Origin: Hydrogenophaga sp.
GTDB lineage: Bacteria > Pseudomonadota > Gammaproteobacteria > Burkholderiales > Burkholderiaceae_C
Length of the DNA stretch: 64,000 bases
Direction of reading: 5' to 3'
Assembly: GCF_030373245.1 (NCBI RefSeq)
Contig: NZ_JAUCZF010000006.1
Coordinates: 186,001-250,000, forward strand
This document shows, piece by piece, positions 17,175 to 26,134 of the stretch (position 1 is the first letter of the stretch; every line of letters begins with the position of its first letter). The translations under genes were made by a program, and so were the position numbers. The notes beneath the pieces are model-generated. The model saw only the letters and a program-made list of their open reading frames with translations, ran no database searches and was not told the origin of the DNA.

Positions 17175-17671
17175 GGTCCTCCAGAATCCAACAGGTTCTT
17201 CTGAGCATGTTGCTCGCACTGTTCCCGCCGGCATGGGCCAGCGATCCAGCCAGCGTCTCGCCCGCCGGCTCGTCCGCCGCACAACCCTTGTTTGAGGACG
17301 TGGCCATCGAAAACCGCCTGAACCATTTGTCGCGCGAGCTGCGCTGCGTGGTTTGCCAGAACGAGTCGCTCTCGGAATCCCCTGCCGAGCTCGCGGGCGC
17401 CATGCGCCAAGAGATCCGCGACCTGATGAAGGCCGGCAAGACCGACGCCGAGGTGCTCGGCTTCTTGACCGCCCGCTACGGAGACTTCGTGCTGTTTCGA
17501 CCGCCCTTCAAACCGCTGACCTACCTGCTGTGGCTGGGGCCATTTCTGTTCCTCGGCTTTGGCGCCCTGGTCTGGTACGTGGCGCTGCGCGCGCGCCGCA
17601 CCTTCCAGGGCGAACCGGTGAGCAGCGCACAGCTCGCCGCCGCGGCCCGCCTGCTGGAAGACAAGCCATGA
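17171..17671 (+). CDS. ccmH: Cytochrome c maturation protein CcmH
   Basis: A 166-residue protein with an N-terminal signal peptide ending near PAWAS, then the family motif LRCVVCQNESLSES (LRCxxCQ) and one C-terminal membrane helix (LLWLGPFLFLGFGALVWYVAL). It takes part with CcmG in reducing apocytochrome c thiols. This is the short form; the TPR part of the fused E. coli CcmH is encoded separately by the next gene. Confidence 0.94.
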   Translation: MRSSRIQQVLLSMLLALFPPAWASDPASVSPAGSSAAQPLFEDVAIENRLNHLSRELRCVVCQNESLSESPAELAGAMRQEIRDLMKAGKTDAEVLGFLTARYGDFVLFRPPFKPLTYLLWLGPFLFLGFGALVWYVALRARRTFQGEPVSSAQLAAAARLLEDKP

Positions 17672-18933
17672 ATCTGTTCTGGTCCATCACCCTTTTCTGG
17701 GGCGCCGCTGCGGTGGCGGTGGCCTTGGCCCTGGCTTTTGTGTTGCCTTTTTTGTTTCGCAGCCGGCAGGACGAGCGCCAGCAGGCCGCGCGCCGCGACA
17801 TCAACCTGGCCGTTTACCGCGACCAGATGAAAGACCTGAAAACCGAGCGGGCCAACGGACAGCTGTCGGAAGAGCAGTTCCTGGCCAGCAAGTTGGAGCT
17901 GGAGACCCGCGCGGCAGAGGATGCCTTGGCGCAGGATGACGGTGCGTCCGCACCCCAGGCCAGCCGCCGGCTCGGGTTCACCCTCGCCGCGGTGTTGCCC
18001 ATCGCAGCCATCGGCATGTACGCCTGGTTTGGCAACCCCGGCGCGCTGACCGCTTCGTCCGGCGGACCCATGGACGCCGGCATGGCCGCCGCACCGACCG
18101 AGCAGGACATCATGAGGATGATCGAGCAGCTCGAAGCGCGCACCCAGTCCAACCCGACCGAAGGCGAGGCCTGGGAAGCGCTGGCCTCGGCCAACGGTTT
18201 GCTGGCTCGCTGGCCCCAGGCACTGGAGGCTTACCAACAGGCGTACCAGTTGCTGCCCGCCAAGCCCGCCGTGCTGAGCGGTTATGCGGAGGCGCTGGCC
18301 ATGACCAGCAACCTGGTGCTGGCGGGTCGCCCGATCGAGCTGGTCAGGATGGCTTTGCAAGCTGAGCCGGACAACCGCAAGGGTCTCGAACTGGCCGGCA
18401 TCCACGCCTACCAGAACCAGGAGTTTGCCCAGGCGGCGCAGTTTCTCGACCGGCTGTACCAGTTGCTGACGCCGGAGACGCCGTATGCCCAGGACATCCT
18501 TTCGATGCGCAACGAAGCCGCTCAACTGGCGCTGGCCGCCGGCAGTACTCAGGCTGCCCGTGCGCCGGACCAACAGGTCACCGCCGGGCCGCAGGCCAGC
18601 ATCGGTGGCAGCGTGCAGATTGCCGATGAGCTCAAAGCCCAGGTTGGCGAGCAGGACACGATCTACCTGATTGCCCGCGCTGGCGAAAGCGGTCCGCCAC
18701 TGGCCGCGGCCCGCGTGGCCATGGGGACGTTTCCGCTGCCGTTCAGCCTGAACGACAGCATGGCCATGAGCCCCGCAAACGTGCTCTCAAACCACCAGGA
18801 AGTGGTGGTGGTGGCCCGCATCTCCAAGTCGGGAAATCCGATTGCCCAGCCAGGTGACCTGGAGGGTCGGGTCATGGGCGTGAAAGTCGGTGCCGCGGAT
18901 GTGAAACTGGTGATCGACCGGGTGGTTCCGTAG
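17668..18933 (+). CDS. ccmI: TPR-containing cytochrome c biogenesis protein CcmI
   Basis: A 421-residue protein with two membrane helices, one at the N-terminus (about residues 5-28) and one around residue 110. Between them is the cytoplasmic domain RRDINLAVYRDQMKDL; TPR repeats follow at about residues 150-270 (EAWEALASANGLLARWPQALEAY and similar). The C-terminal domain resembles the CcmI extension that binds apocytochrome c. The ATG at 17668 overlaps the ccmH stop. It presents apocytochrome c to the CcmFH lyase and ends the operon. Confidence 0.92.
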   Translation: MNLFWSITLFWGAAAVAVALALAFVLPFLFRSRQDERQQAARRDINLAVYRDQMKDLKTERANGQLSEEQFLASKLELETRAAEDALAQDDGASAPQASRRLGFTLAAVLPIAAIGMYAWFGNPGALTASSGGPMDAGMAAAPTEQDIMRMIEQLEARTQSNPTEGEAWEALASANGLLARWPQALEAYQQAYQLLPAKPAVLSGYAEALAMTSNLVLAGRPIELVRMALQAEPDNRKGLELAGIHAYQNQEFAQAAQFLDRLYQLLTPETPYAQDILSMRNEAAQLALAAGSTQAARAPDQQVTAGPQASIGGSVQIADELKAQVGEQDTIYLIARAGESGPPLAAARVAMGTFPLPFSLNDSMAMSPANVLSNHQEVVVVARISKSGNPIAQPGDLEGRVMGVKVGAADVKLVIDRVVP

Positions 18934-18983
18934 CACCTGGGCCTGAGGCCTGCGCAGCATCGACCTGCCGAACCTGACCCAGA

Positions 18984-21353
18984 TCAGCTTGCTGCCAGCT
19001 GCGCCTCGAGCAGCTGGCGGATGGCCTGGCCCAGAGCATCCATGCTGTCCTGCTTGGCCATCACCTCCTGCACCCCCAGGGCCGCCGCATCGGCCAGCAA
19101 TTTGTCGTTCACATGTCCCGAGACGATGGCGATTCGCTGGCCAGGACGCAGCTGCATCACCGCTTGTGAAAGCTCCAGCCCCGACATGCCGGGCATGTTC
19201 TGGTCGGTCACCAGCAGGTCGATGGGCTCCGGGTTGGCGTGCATCCAGGCCAGCGCCGATTCGCCCGAGGTGAAGGTGCTCACGCGGTAGCCTTGTTTGC
19301 GCAGCAGCCGCCCAACGAGAAACACCATGGCCTCGTAGTCATCGATGTAGACCACATGACGCCCTTCGGTTGCGCCCGCAGGCGTGGTCACCGGCGCTGC
19401 GGGGGGTCGAGCCACCACAGGCCCACTCGCCGAGGCCAGGGGCAGGTAAACATCAAAGCGGGTGCCTTCGCCCAGTCGGCTGCTCACCGCAATGGCTCCC
19501 TGGTGCGCCTTCACGATGCCATGCACCACGGCCAGGCCCAGGCCGGTGCCGGCACCAGGCGCCTTGGTGGTGAAAAACGGCTCAAAGATGCGGCGCTGCG
19601 TATCGGCCTCCATGCCCGGCCCGTTGTCGGCCACGCTCAAGCAGGCATAACTTCCCGCGCTGATCCCGCCCACCTCCAGCGCGCGGGCCGCGTCCAGCCT
19701 GACCAGGCGCAGGGCCACGGTGATTTCACCAGATCGCCCTTGCAAGGCCTGCCAGGCGTTGGTGCAGAGGTTCATCAGCACCTGCTGCATCTGCGTGGCG
19801 TCGGCCATCACCGGTAACTCGCGCTCGTCGAGCTGGGCCGACATCTTCACGCCTGCAGGCAGCAGTGAACGCATCAGCGCCAGCGATTCCTGCACCAGCG
19901 GCAACAAGGCCTGGCGCTCCAGAACCTGGGCCTGGCGACGGCTGAAGGCAAGAATTTGCTGCACCAGCTGGCGCGCCCGGATGGCCGCGCGATTGATTTC
20001 GTTCAGGCTTTCCTGGGCCACATGCTCGGGGCCCACGTCTTCGCGTGCCAGAACCAGGTTGCCCAAGATGGCTGCCAGCAGGTTGTTGAAATCGTGTGCG
20101 ACGCCTCCGGCGAGCGTTCCGATGGCTTCCATCTTCTGGGATTCGCGCAACTGCATCTCCAGCGCCCGCTGCTGCACTTCGGCCATCTTGAGCTCGGTGA
20201 TGTCGGTGTGGGTCCCGACCATGCGCAAGGGCTTGCCTTCGTCGTCACGAGCGATCACCATGCCGCGCGAGAGCACCCATTTCCACGAACCGTCCTTGCA
20301 CTGCACGCGATGTTCATTGCGGTAGATCGCCGTCTGTCCACTGAAATGGGCCTCACGATCAGTCCGCATCTGGTTGATATCGTCCGGGTGGGTGCGCCGA
20401 TCCATCTCGGAAGCCAGGTTGGTCAACTCATCGTCTCCGTAGCCAAACATGGCCTTGATGCGCTGGGAGAAAAACTCCTCGCCGGTTTCGAGATTCCAGT
20501 CCCAAACGCCATCTCCCGCACCTTCCATCGCGAGCTTCCAGCGGGTCTCGCTTTCGAGCAGTTCGGACTCGACCCGTTTGCGTTCGGTGATGTCGATCAA
20601 GACCCCCACACGCAATTGCCCCGTCTCGTCGCTGCGCACGGTGGTGGACCGGCGCAGCAACCACTTAACCGCGCCATCGGGTAGCACGATGCGAAATTCA
20701 CCAGCGAACTCATTTGTTCCGTTCAGCGCATCGCGCAAACCCTGTGACAGCTTCATGTGGTCGTCGGGATGGCGGTAGCGAACCACCAAATCAGGGTCGT
20801 CTACCAGCGCCTGGGGAGATACACCGTAGAGCCCCCGGATACCTTCACTCACAAACTGGTAGGTTCGTCGCTCCTGCAAGTCAAAGTGAACGACATAAAC
20901 CATGCCCGGCACCTGCGCGGCCAACAAACGCAATTGCTCGGTGTTCTGCTGCAACGCAACACGGTCGCGAACCCGATCGGTGATGTCTTCAATCGTGCCC
21001 TCGTAGAACAGCACTTCTCCACGCGCATCGCGGACCAGATGCGCGTTTTCGCTGATCCAGATGCGCTCACCCGAGGCGACCCGTCGCACCTCGGACACGA
21101 AACCGCGCACCACGCCGTCGCGCAACAGGACGTCCAGAAACTCTTTGCGACGACCTGGCTCGACAAACCAGTCCACCGCCACATCGCGCACCGTCTGAAT
21201 CAGTTCGGCCTCTGTCTCGAAGCCATTGAGAGCCACCAGCGCAGGGTTGGCACGCAAAACGTGACCGTCTGGTGACGTGCGGTAGGCACCAATCGGTAGA
21301 AACTGAAACAGGGAAGAAAAATTCCCAGAAGCATCTGGAACGTGCTCGGCCAT
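18984..21353 (-). CDS. Hybrid sensor histidine kinase with three PAS domains and a receiver
   Basis: A 789-residue protein without membrane segments. Three PAS/PAC units lie at about residues 14-130, 140-262 and 268-392 (each PAC ends with D-I-T-x-R/L). A HisKA domain has phospho-acceptor H420 in LAGGVAHDFNNLLA. The HATPase domain has an N-box (NLCTNAWQAL), G1 (VADNGPG) and G2 (GTGLGLAVVHG). A C-terminal receiver has D717 in VTDQNMPGMSG. The HDFNN H-box is typical of kinases that work with a linked receiver. No response regulator gene is adjacent, so its output partner is unknown, and the PAS ligands cannot be predicted. Confidence 0.92.
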   Translation of the reverse strand: MAEHVPDASGNFSSLFQFLPIGAYRTSPDGHVLRANPALVALNGFETEAELIQTVRDVAVDWFVEPGRRKEFLDVLLRDGVVRGFVSEVRRVASGERIWISENAHLVRDARGEVLFYEGTIEDITDRVRDRVALQQNTEQLRLLAAQVPGMVYVVHFDLQERRTYQFVSEGIRGLYGVSPQALVDDPDLVVRYRHPDDHMKLSQGLRDALNGTNEFAGEFRIVLPDGAVKWLLRRSTTVRSDETGQLRVGVLIDITERKRVESELLESETRWKLAMEGAGDGVWDWNLETGEEFFSQRIKAMFGYGDDELTNLASEMDRRTHPDDINQMRTDREAHFSGQTAIYRNEHRVQCKDGSWKWVLSRGMVIARDDEGKPLRMVGTHTDITELKMAEVQQRALEMQLRESQKMEAIGTLAGGVAHDFNNLLAAILGNLVLAREDVGPEHVAQESLNEINRAAIRARQLVQQILAFSRRQAQVLERQALLPLVQESLALMRSLLPAGVKMSAQLDERELPVMADATQMQQVLMNLCTNAWQALQGRSGEITVALRLVRLDAARALEVGGISAGSYACLSVADNGPGMEADTQRRIFEPFFTTKAPGAGTGLGLAVVHGIVKAHQGAIAVSSRLGEGTRFDVYLPLASASGPVVARPPAAPVTTPAGATEGRHVVYIDDYEAMVFLVGRLLRKQGYRVSTFTSGESALAWMHANPEPIDLLVTDQNMPGMSGLELSQAVMQLRPGQRIAIVSGHVNDKLLADAAALGVQEVMAKQDSMDALGQAIRQLLEAQLAAS

Positions 21354-21486
21354 GCGTCATTGTGCGCCAGCTCATTGAGAGAAACATGCCAACTTTGTCA
21401 GGTTCAGCGACCTCAAACCTCCGGTTAAAGTTCAAGGGGCTGGAGCAAGGCCTATCGCCTCGCCCGAAACCATTCCAGGACATCAC

Positions 21487-22125
21487 TTGCAAGTCACACG
21501 CATCCTCGCCGTGCGCCATGGAGAAACCGCCTGGAACCACGCCTCGCGCATCCAGGGTCACACCGACATCGATCTCAACGAGCATGGCCGCTGGCAAGCC
21601 GCCCAGCTGGCGCAAGCCTTGCGCGACGAACCCATCACCGCCTGCTACGCCAGCGACCTCAGCCGCGCGCGCAGCACGGCGCAGGCGGTGGCGGACTTGG
21701 TGGGACAAACGGTGGGCACGCATGCGGGTTTGCGCGAGCGCTGCTTCGGCCAGTTCGAAGGCCAGACCTGGGTCCAGCTCGAAGCCGCCTGGCCGGCCGA
21801 GACGCAGGCCTGGCGCAAGCGCTTGCCTGATTTCGCACCGCCTGGCGGTGAGTCGCTGCTGCAGCTGCAGGCGCGTGTGGTGGCCGCGGTGGACGAGCTC
21901 GCGGCCCGCCACCCTGGCGAGCAGGTGCTGATGGTGGCGCACGGCGGCGTGCTCGACATCCTGTACCGGGCCGCCACGCGGCTCGATCTGCAGGCGCCGC
22001 GCAGCTGGGAGCTGCCCAACACCGCCGTCAACCGCCTGCTCTGGACCCCCGAGGGCCTGAGCCTGGTGGGCTGGGCCGATACCAGCCACCTGCAACAAGG
22101 TTCGCTCGATGAACGCGCGGCCTGA
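21487..22125 (+). CDS. Histidine phosphatase family protein (phosphoglycerate mutase-like)
   Basis: A 212-residue member of the branch-1 histidine phosphatases. The catalytic RHGE motif is in ILAVRHGETAWN, and the second histidine in LMVAHGGVLD. The middle region QFEGQTWVQLEAAWPAE is typical of GpmB/CobC-like phosphatases rather than true glycolytic mutases. The start is taken as TTG at 21487 with AGGA 8-10 nt upstream; no ATG occurs before the catalytic motif. Its end overlaps the next gene by 17 nt. Substrate unknown. Confidence 0.85.
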   Translation: MQVTRILAVRHGETAWNHASRIQGHTDIDLNEHGRWQAAQLAQALRDEPITACYASDLSRARSTAQAVADLVGQTVGTHAGLRERCFGQFEGQTWVQLEAAWPAETQAWRKRLPDFAPPGGESLLQLQARVVAAVDELAARHPGEQVLMVAHGGVLDILYRAATRLDLQAPRSWELPNTAVNRLLWTPEGLSLVGWADTSHLQQGSLDERAA

Positions 22126-23296
22126 ACCCGGCCACTTCGCGCGCGCGCGGCGCGACCGAGCGCAGGGCTGGGTGGGCCACAGCGTGAGCGCCGTGGACAC
22201 ACCAGCGCTGGTGATCGACCTCGACGCCATGGAGCGCAACCTGGCGCGCATGGCCGACTTCGCTCGTTCGCACGGCCTGCGCCTGCGGCCTCACGCCAAG
22301 ATGCACAAGAGCGCCGAGATCGCCAAGCTGCAGATGGCCCACGGCGCCGTGGGCGTGTGCGTGCAGAAGACCGACGAGGCCCTGGCGCTCGCGCATGCGG
22401 GCGTGACCGACATCTACATCAGCAACGAAGTGGTCGCACCGGCCAAGCTCGCGCGGCTGGCGCAGGCGGTGCACGGTCTGCCCACGCGATTTGCGATCGC
22501 GGTTGACAGCGCGCTGGGCGTGGAGCGGCTGGCTGAGGCTCTCGTGGACGCAGGCGTGTCGCGCAGCGGCGCGATCGACGTGTTCGTGGAGATCGACGTC
22601 GGGCATGGTCGCTGCGGTGTCGATGCGGGTGCGCCTGCGCTCGCGCTTGCCCGCCTGATCCAGAACCACGCCGTGCTGCGCTTCGCGGGTCTGCAGGCCT
22701 ACCACGGAAGCGCGCAGCACAAGCGCGCCAGCGCCGAGCGCGACGCGGCGCTGGCCGCGTCGGAGGCGGCGGTGCGCGAGACGATGGATTCGCTGAGCGC
22801 AGCCGGCATCGCGGTGCCGCTGGTCACTGGAGCGGGCACCGGCAGCTTTGTGCGCGAGGCGGCCAGCGGTGTGTGGGGCGAGCTGCAGGCCGGCTCCTAC
22901 CTGTTCATGGATGCCGACTACGCAGCCAATGAAGCCGATCCTGCTGCGCCGGTGTTTGAACACGCGCTGTTCATCAAGACCGCGGTGATGAGCCTGGCTG
23001 AAGACCGCGCCGTCTGCGACGCCGGGCACAAGAGTCACGCCATCGACAGCGGCATGCCCACCGTCTGGTGGCCCGGCGGCCTGTCCTACACCAGCGGTGG
23101 CGACGAGCACGGCATCCTGCGCGTCACCAGCGGGCAGGACGAACTGCCCGCGCTGGACGAGACCGTCTGGCTGGTGCCCGGCCACTGCGACCCCACGGTG
23201 AACCTGCACGATTTCGCCGTCGGCGTGCGCGGCGGCCTGGCCGCTGGTCAGGTCGAGCGCCTGATCGACATCGACGCGCGCGGCGCGCTGGCCTGA
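22109..23296 (+). CDS. D-threonine aldolase-like PLP enzyme (alanine racemase N-domain fold)
   Basis: A 395-residue fold-type III PLP enzyme. The PLP lysine is in RPHAKMHK (K64). The C-terminal metal-binding motif HCDPTVNLHD holds the H-x-D pair that binds the divalent cation in D-threonine aldolases and 3-hydroxy-D-aspartate dehydratases. VTGAGTGSF is the phosphate-binding loop. The reaction is most likely retro-aldol cleavage of a D-3-hydroxy amino acid to glycine and an aldehyde. Translation is coupled to the phosphatase by overlap. Confidence 0.85.
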   Translation: MNARPEPGHFARARRDRAQGWVGHSVSAVDTPALVIDLDAMERNLARMADFARSHGLRLRPHAKMHKSAEIAKLQMAHGAVGVCVQKTDEALALAHAGVTDIYISNEVVAPAKLARLAQAVHGLPTRFAIAVDSALGVERLAEALVDAGVSRSGAIDVFVEIDVGHGRCGVDAGAPALALARLIQNHAVLRFAGLQAYHGSAQHKRASAERDAALAASEAAVRETMDSLSAAGIAVPLVTGAGTGSFVREAASGVWGELQAGSYLFMDADYAANEADPAAPVFEHALFIKTAVMSLAEDRAVCDAGHKSHAIDSGMPTVWWPGGLSYTSGGDEHGILRVTSGQDELPALDETVWLVPGHCDPTVNLHDFAVGVRGGLAAGQVERLIDIDARGALA

Positions 23297-23306
23297 GGCT
23301 GCTCGC

Positions 23307-25073
23307 ATGAGCCCGAGCCAGATCATCGTGCTGGCCACGCCGGCGTTTTTTGCGCTGATTGCGCTGGAATACGCGGTGGGCCGGGCGCGCGGGCGCAACA
23401 CCTACCGGTTGGACGACGCGGTGACCAGCATCGGCCTGGGCATGTTGAGCCAGGTCAGCGCGGTGTTCACCCGGCTGCTGCGTTTCGGCATCTACACGGC
23501 TGTGTACAGCCTGGTCGCACTGACGCCCGATAGCGGCTTCTGGACCACTTGGAGTGGCTGGCTGCTGGCCCTGGTGTTCTACGACTTCTGCTACTACTGG
23601 CACCACCGCCTGGGCCACACCTGTTCGCTGTTCTGGGCCGCCCATGTGGTGCACCACCAGAGCCAGGACTACAACCTCTCGACCGCGCTGCGCCAGACCA
23701 GCAGCGGCGCCCTGTTCGGCTGGGTGTTCTACCTGCCGATGGCGCTGGCCGGCGTGCCGCCGCTGGTGTTCGGCGTGGTGGCGCTGGTGGACCTGCTCTA
23801 CCAGTACTGGATTCACACGCAGCAGATCGGCAAGCTCGGCTGGTTCGACCGCGTGTTCGCTTCGCCCTCCAACCACCGGGTGCACCACGCGGTCAACGAC
23901 CGCTATCTGGACAAGAACTACGGCGGCATCCTGATCCTGTGGGACCGGCTGTTTGGCAGCTACGCCGATGAAGACGATCGTGAGCCTTGCGTCTACGGCA
24001 CGCGCAGCCCGCTCAACAGCTGGGACCCGCTCTGGGCCAATGCCGAGGTCTACGCTGACCTGGCGCGCGACAGCTGGCACACCCGACGCTGGGCCGACAA
24101 GCTGCGCGTGTGGTTCCGACCCCCTGGCTGGCGACCAGCGGATGTGAGCCAACGCTTTCCAAAACCTGCGTTTGACATCGGGCAGGTGCGCGCCTTTGCG
24201 CCGCCGCTGAGCCCAAACGTGCAGCGCTTTGCCGCATGGCAGTTCATCACCCTGCTCGCAGGTTCTGGCGCTTACCTCTGGCTCACCGACAGCTGGCCGC
24301 TTTGGCAGAGCGCGGTCTGGCTCGTGGTGTTGCTCGCTGGCCTGTGGTCGGTGGGCGCGGTGATGCAGGGCCGCATCGGCATGGGCGAAGCGCTGATGAT
24401 CGAGTGCGCGGCGCTCAGCATGGCCACAGCTGCCACCGGGCTGGTTGATCTGCACCGACTCTTCAAGCCGCTGACCATGGGCTTCGCGCTCATGGTGGTG
24501 GCGCAGGCCGGCCTGGTCGCCCGCAACGGTGGGCAATCGTCCACGCGCGGCATCGGGTGGTTGCTGACAGCGCTGGCCGCTTCGCTGGCGGGCGATGCGT
24601 TCCTGATGTTCGACGGCTTTTTCCTGCCTGGCCTGCTGGCCTTCTTGCTCGCCCACCTGGCCTACATCGCCCTGTTGCGCCAGGATGCGCCGTGGCTGGC
24701 TGCGCGCCGCGCGGCGCTGGTCATCGCGCTGGTGGGGCTGGCGGTTTTCGTTCTGCTGTGGATCGGCGGCCTGCCAGCGGCCCTGCGCGTACCGGTTGCG
24801 GTGTATGTGCTGGCGATCGCAGTCATGGCCAGCTGGGCGGTGAGCCGCGCCACCGTGCTGGCCGATGGACCGGCGTGGGCCGTGGCCGTGGGCGCGATCA
24901 GTTTCCTGATCAGCGACGCCACCCTGGCGGTCAACCGCTTCGTGATGCCGCTGCCCCACTTCGCGGTCTGGGTTCTGACCACTTACTACGCCGCGCAATG
25001 CCTCATGGTCATGGGCTGGCTGCGAGGCCGCCCGGCGAGACGGGCGAGCAGCCGGGCCGATCAGGGTGCGTAG
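23307..25073 (+). CDS. Fusion of alkylglycerol monooxygenase-like (FA hydroxylase) and YhhN lysoplasmalogenase-like domains
   Basis: A 588-residue integral membrane protein. The N-terminal part (about 1-383) is a di-iron fatty acid hydroxylase fold with histidine boxes WHHRLGH (H99, H100, H104), HVVHH (H113, H116, H117) and NHRVHH (H190, H193, H194). It also has KLRVWFRPPGWRP and further C-terminal helices reminiscent of animal AGMO/TMEM195. The C-terminal part (about 384-580) has YhhN/TMEM86 landmarks: ASLAGDAFLMFDGFF, LLAFLLAHLAYIALL and FLISDATLAVNRF. AGMO cleaves alkyl ether glycerolipids using tetrahydropterin; TMEM86B cleaves lysoplasmalogens. The fusion therefore suggests ether-lipid breakdown. 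Fusion and motifs are seen; the reactions are inferred. Confidence 0.83.
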   Translation: MSPSQIIVLATPAFFALIALEYAVGRARGRNTYRLDDAVTSIGLGMLSQVSAVFTRLLRFGIYTAVYSLVALTPDSGFWTTWSGWLLALVFYDFCYYWHHRLGHTCSLFWAAHVVHHQSQDYNLSTALRQTSSGALFGWVFYLPMALAGVPPLVFGVVALVDLLYQYWIHTQQIGKLGWFDRVFASPSNHRVHHAVNDRYLDKNYGGILILWDRLFGSYADEDDREPCVYGTRSPLNSWDPLWANAEVYADLARDSWHTRRWADKLRVWFRPPGWRPADVSQRFPKPAFDIGQVRAFAPPLSPNVQRFAAWQFITLLAGSGAYLWLTDSWPLWQSAVWLVVLLAGLWSVGAVMQGRIGMGEALMIECAALSMATAATGLVDLHRLFKPLTMGFALMVVAQAGLVARNGGQSSTRGIGWLLTALAASLAGDAFLMFDGFFLPGLLAFLLAHLAYIALLRQDAPWLAARRAALVIALVGLAVFVLLWIGGLPAALRVPVAVYVLAIAVMASWAVSRATVLADGPAWAVAVGAISFLISDATLAVNRFVMPLPHFAVWVLTTYYAAQCLMVMGWLRGRPARRASSRADQGA

Positions 25074-26125
25074 ACCCGAGCCTCCAGACCGAGCGCGCGC
25101 ACCCGCTCAGCCGCCGCCTGCGCCTCGTCCCGGGTCTCGAACGGCCCCACCCGAACCCGCGTCATCGGACCTCGCGCCGACTCGATCGGATCGATGATCA
25201 CCGGCAATCCGCTGCCGGCCAGCGTGGCCACGACACGATCGGCGTTGCTCGCCACCGCAAACAGCCCCACGCTCACGCCAAACCCCTGGACGCGGGTGCG
25301 CACATCGGGCAGTGTTGCCACGGAGGCCGCGGGGGCACCGGCCTCAGCCGGTGCGGCCAAGGGTATGGTCTTCGGCGAGTCGCTGGCGGGCTCGGCTGGA
25401 ACGACTTCAGCAACCGCAGGCGAGGATTCAGGCGGCTCGGACGCAACCGGAATGGGCGCAACCACCAACGCGGGTGTCTGCGGTGGAGAGACCGGCACCG
25501 ACTCGGCGGGCGGTGAGGGTGTCGCCACCGGTGGCGCGGGTCGATCAGCCGGGTTGGCGGTCCAGGCCCAGAGCGCCCAGGCCAGTGCGCCACCGCCGAC
25601 CAGCAACCCCGCCACGGCCCATGCGCCCTGGCGCCGTTGCCGATGGCCACTCGACTGCAGCAGCTCGCAGGCGGCATCGATGGTGGTCGACTGCTCCACC
25701 GCTTTGATCATGCGCTGGCGCACCTGGGCGTGCAGCAAGGCGGTGCCGAACAGTCCCGGCACGAGCAACACCAGCACCAGCAAGGCCAGCACCAGCCCCA
25801 CGCGAACCCCCAGCGGCCAGGCATCGGTCAACCACCACAACCCGCCACCGAGCGCAGCCCAGGCGGCAAACAGCAGCGCAAACTCGCCGGCGGCGCCCCA
25901 CAGCTGGCGGTACAGCAGCCAGCCCAGGTGAAAAACAAAGGCGGAGAGATTCCAGACCGGACCGGCGCGGCCACGCTCATCAAATCGGGCGAACGCCGGC
26001 AGGTAGTGCTCGGCATGCACAGGCCCCAGGGCCGCACGGTACAGGGCATTGCGCACCGAGCCGCCGGCCGGGGTGCCGCTTTCGTCGGGTGTCGCAGAGT
26101 CGACCATTGGATCAGATTTTGACAC
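25061..26125 (-). CDS. DUF2628-like membrane protein with C-terminal SPOR domain
   Basis: A 354-residue protein. The N-terminal region (FDERGRAGPVWNLSAFVFHLGWLLYRQLW) resembles DUF2628 and is followed by two membrane segments (about residues 78-125). One more helix lies near residue 175, then a long Pro/Ala/Ser-rich linker and a SPOR-type domain at about residues 278-354 (FGVSVGLFAVASNADRVVATL, TRVRVGPFETRDEAQAAAERV). SPOR domains bind denuded peptidoglycan at division sites. The start is GTG at 26125, 9 nt after the ABC ATPase gene; an ATG at 26107 is possible. Its 3' end overlaps the convergent fusion gene by 13 bp. Confidence 0.75.
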   Translation of the reverse strand: MSKSDPMVDSATPDESGTPAGGSVRNALYRAALGPVHAEHYLPAFARFDERGRAGPVWNLSAFVFHLGWLLYRQLWGAAGEFALLFAAWAALGGGLWWLTDAWPLGVRVGLVLALLVLVLLVPGLFGTALLHAQVRQRMIKAVEQSTTIDAACELLQSSGHRQRRQGAWAVAGLLVGGGALAWALWAWTANPADRPAPPVATPSPPAESVPVSPPQTPALVVAPIPVASEPPESSPAVAEVVPAEPASDSPKTIPLAAPAEAGAPAASVATLPDVRTRVQGFGVSVGLFAVASNADRVVATLAGSGLPVIIDPIESARGPMTRVRVGPFETRDEAQAAAERVRALGLEARVYAP

Positions 26126-26134
26126 GTGACACGG

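Noticed and set aside
14379..17282. Long open frame of about 967 codons opposite ccmE-ccmG
   Set aside because: It lies antisense to well-supported ccm genes, is rich in Arg, Gln, Gly and His as expected for a GC-rich shadow frame, and shows no domain pattern.
23124..24998. Long antisense open frame opposite the AGMO-YhhN fusion gene
   Set aside because: Composition is shadow-like (His, Gln, Arg, Ala) and the plus strand has clear motifs throughout.
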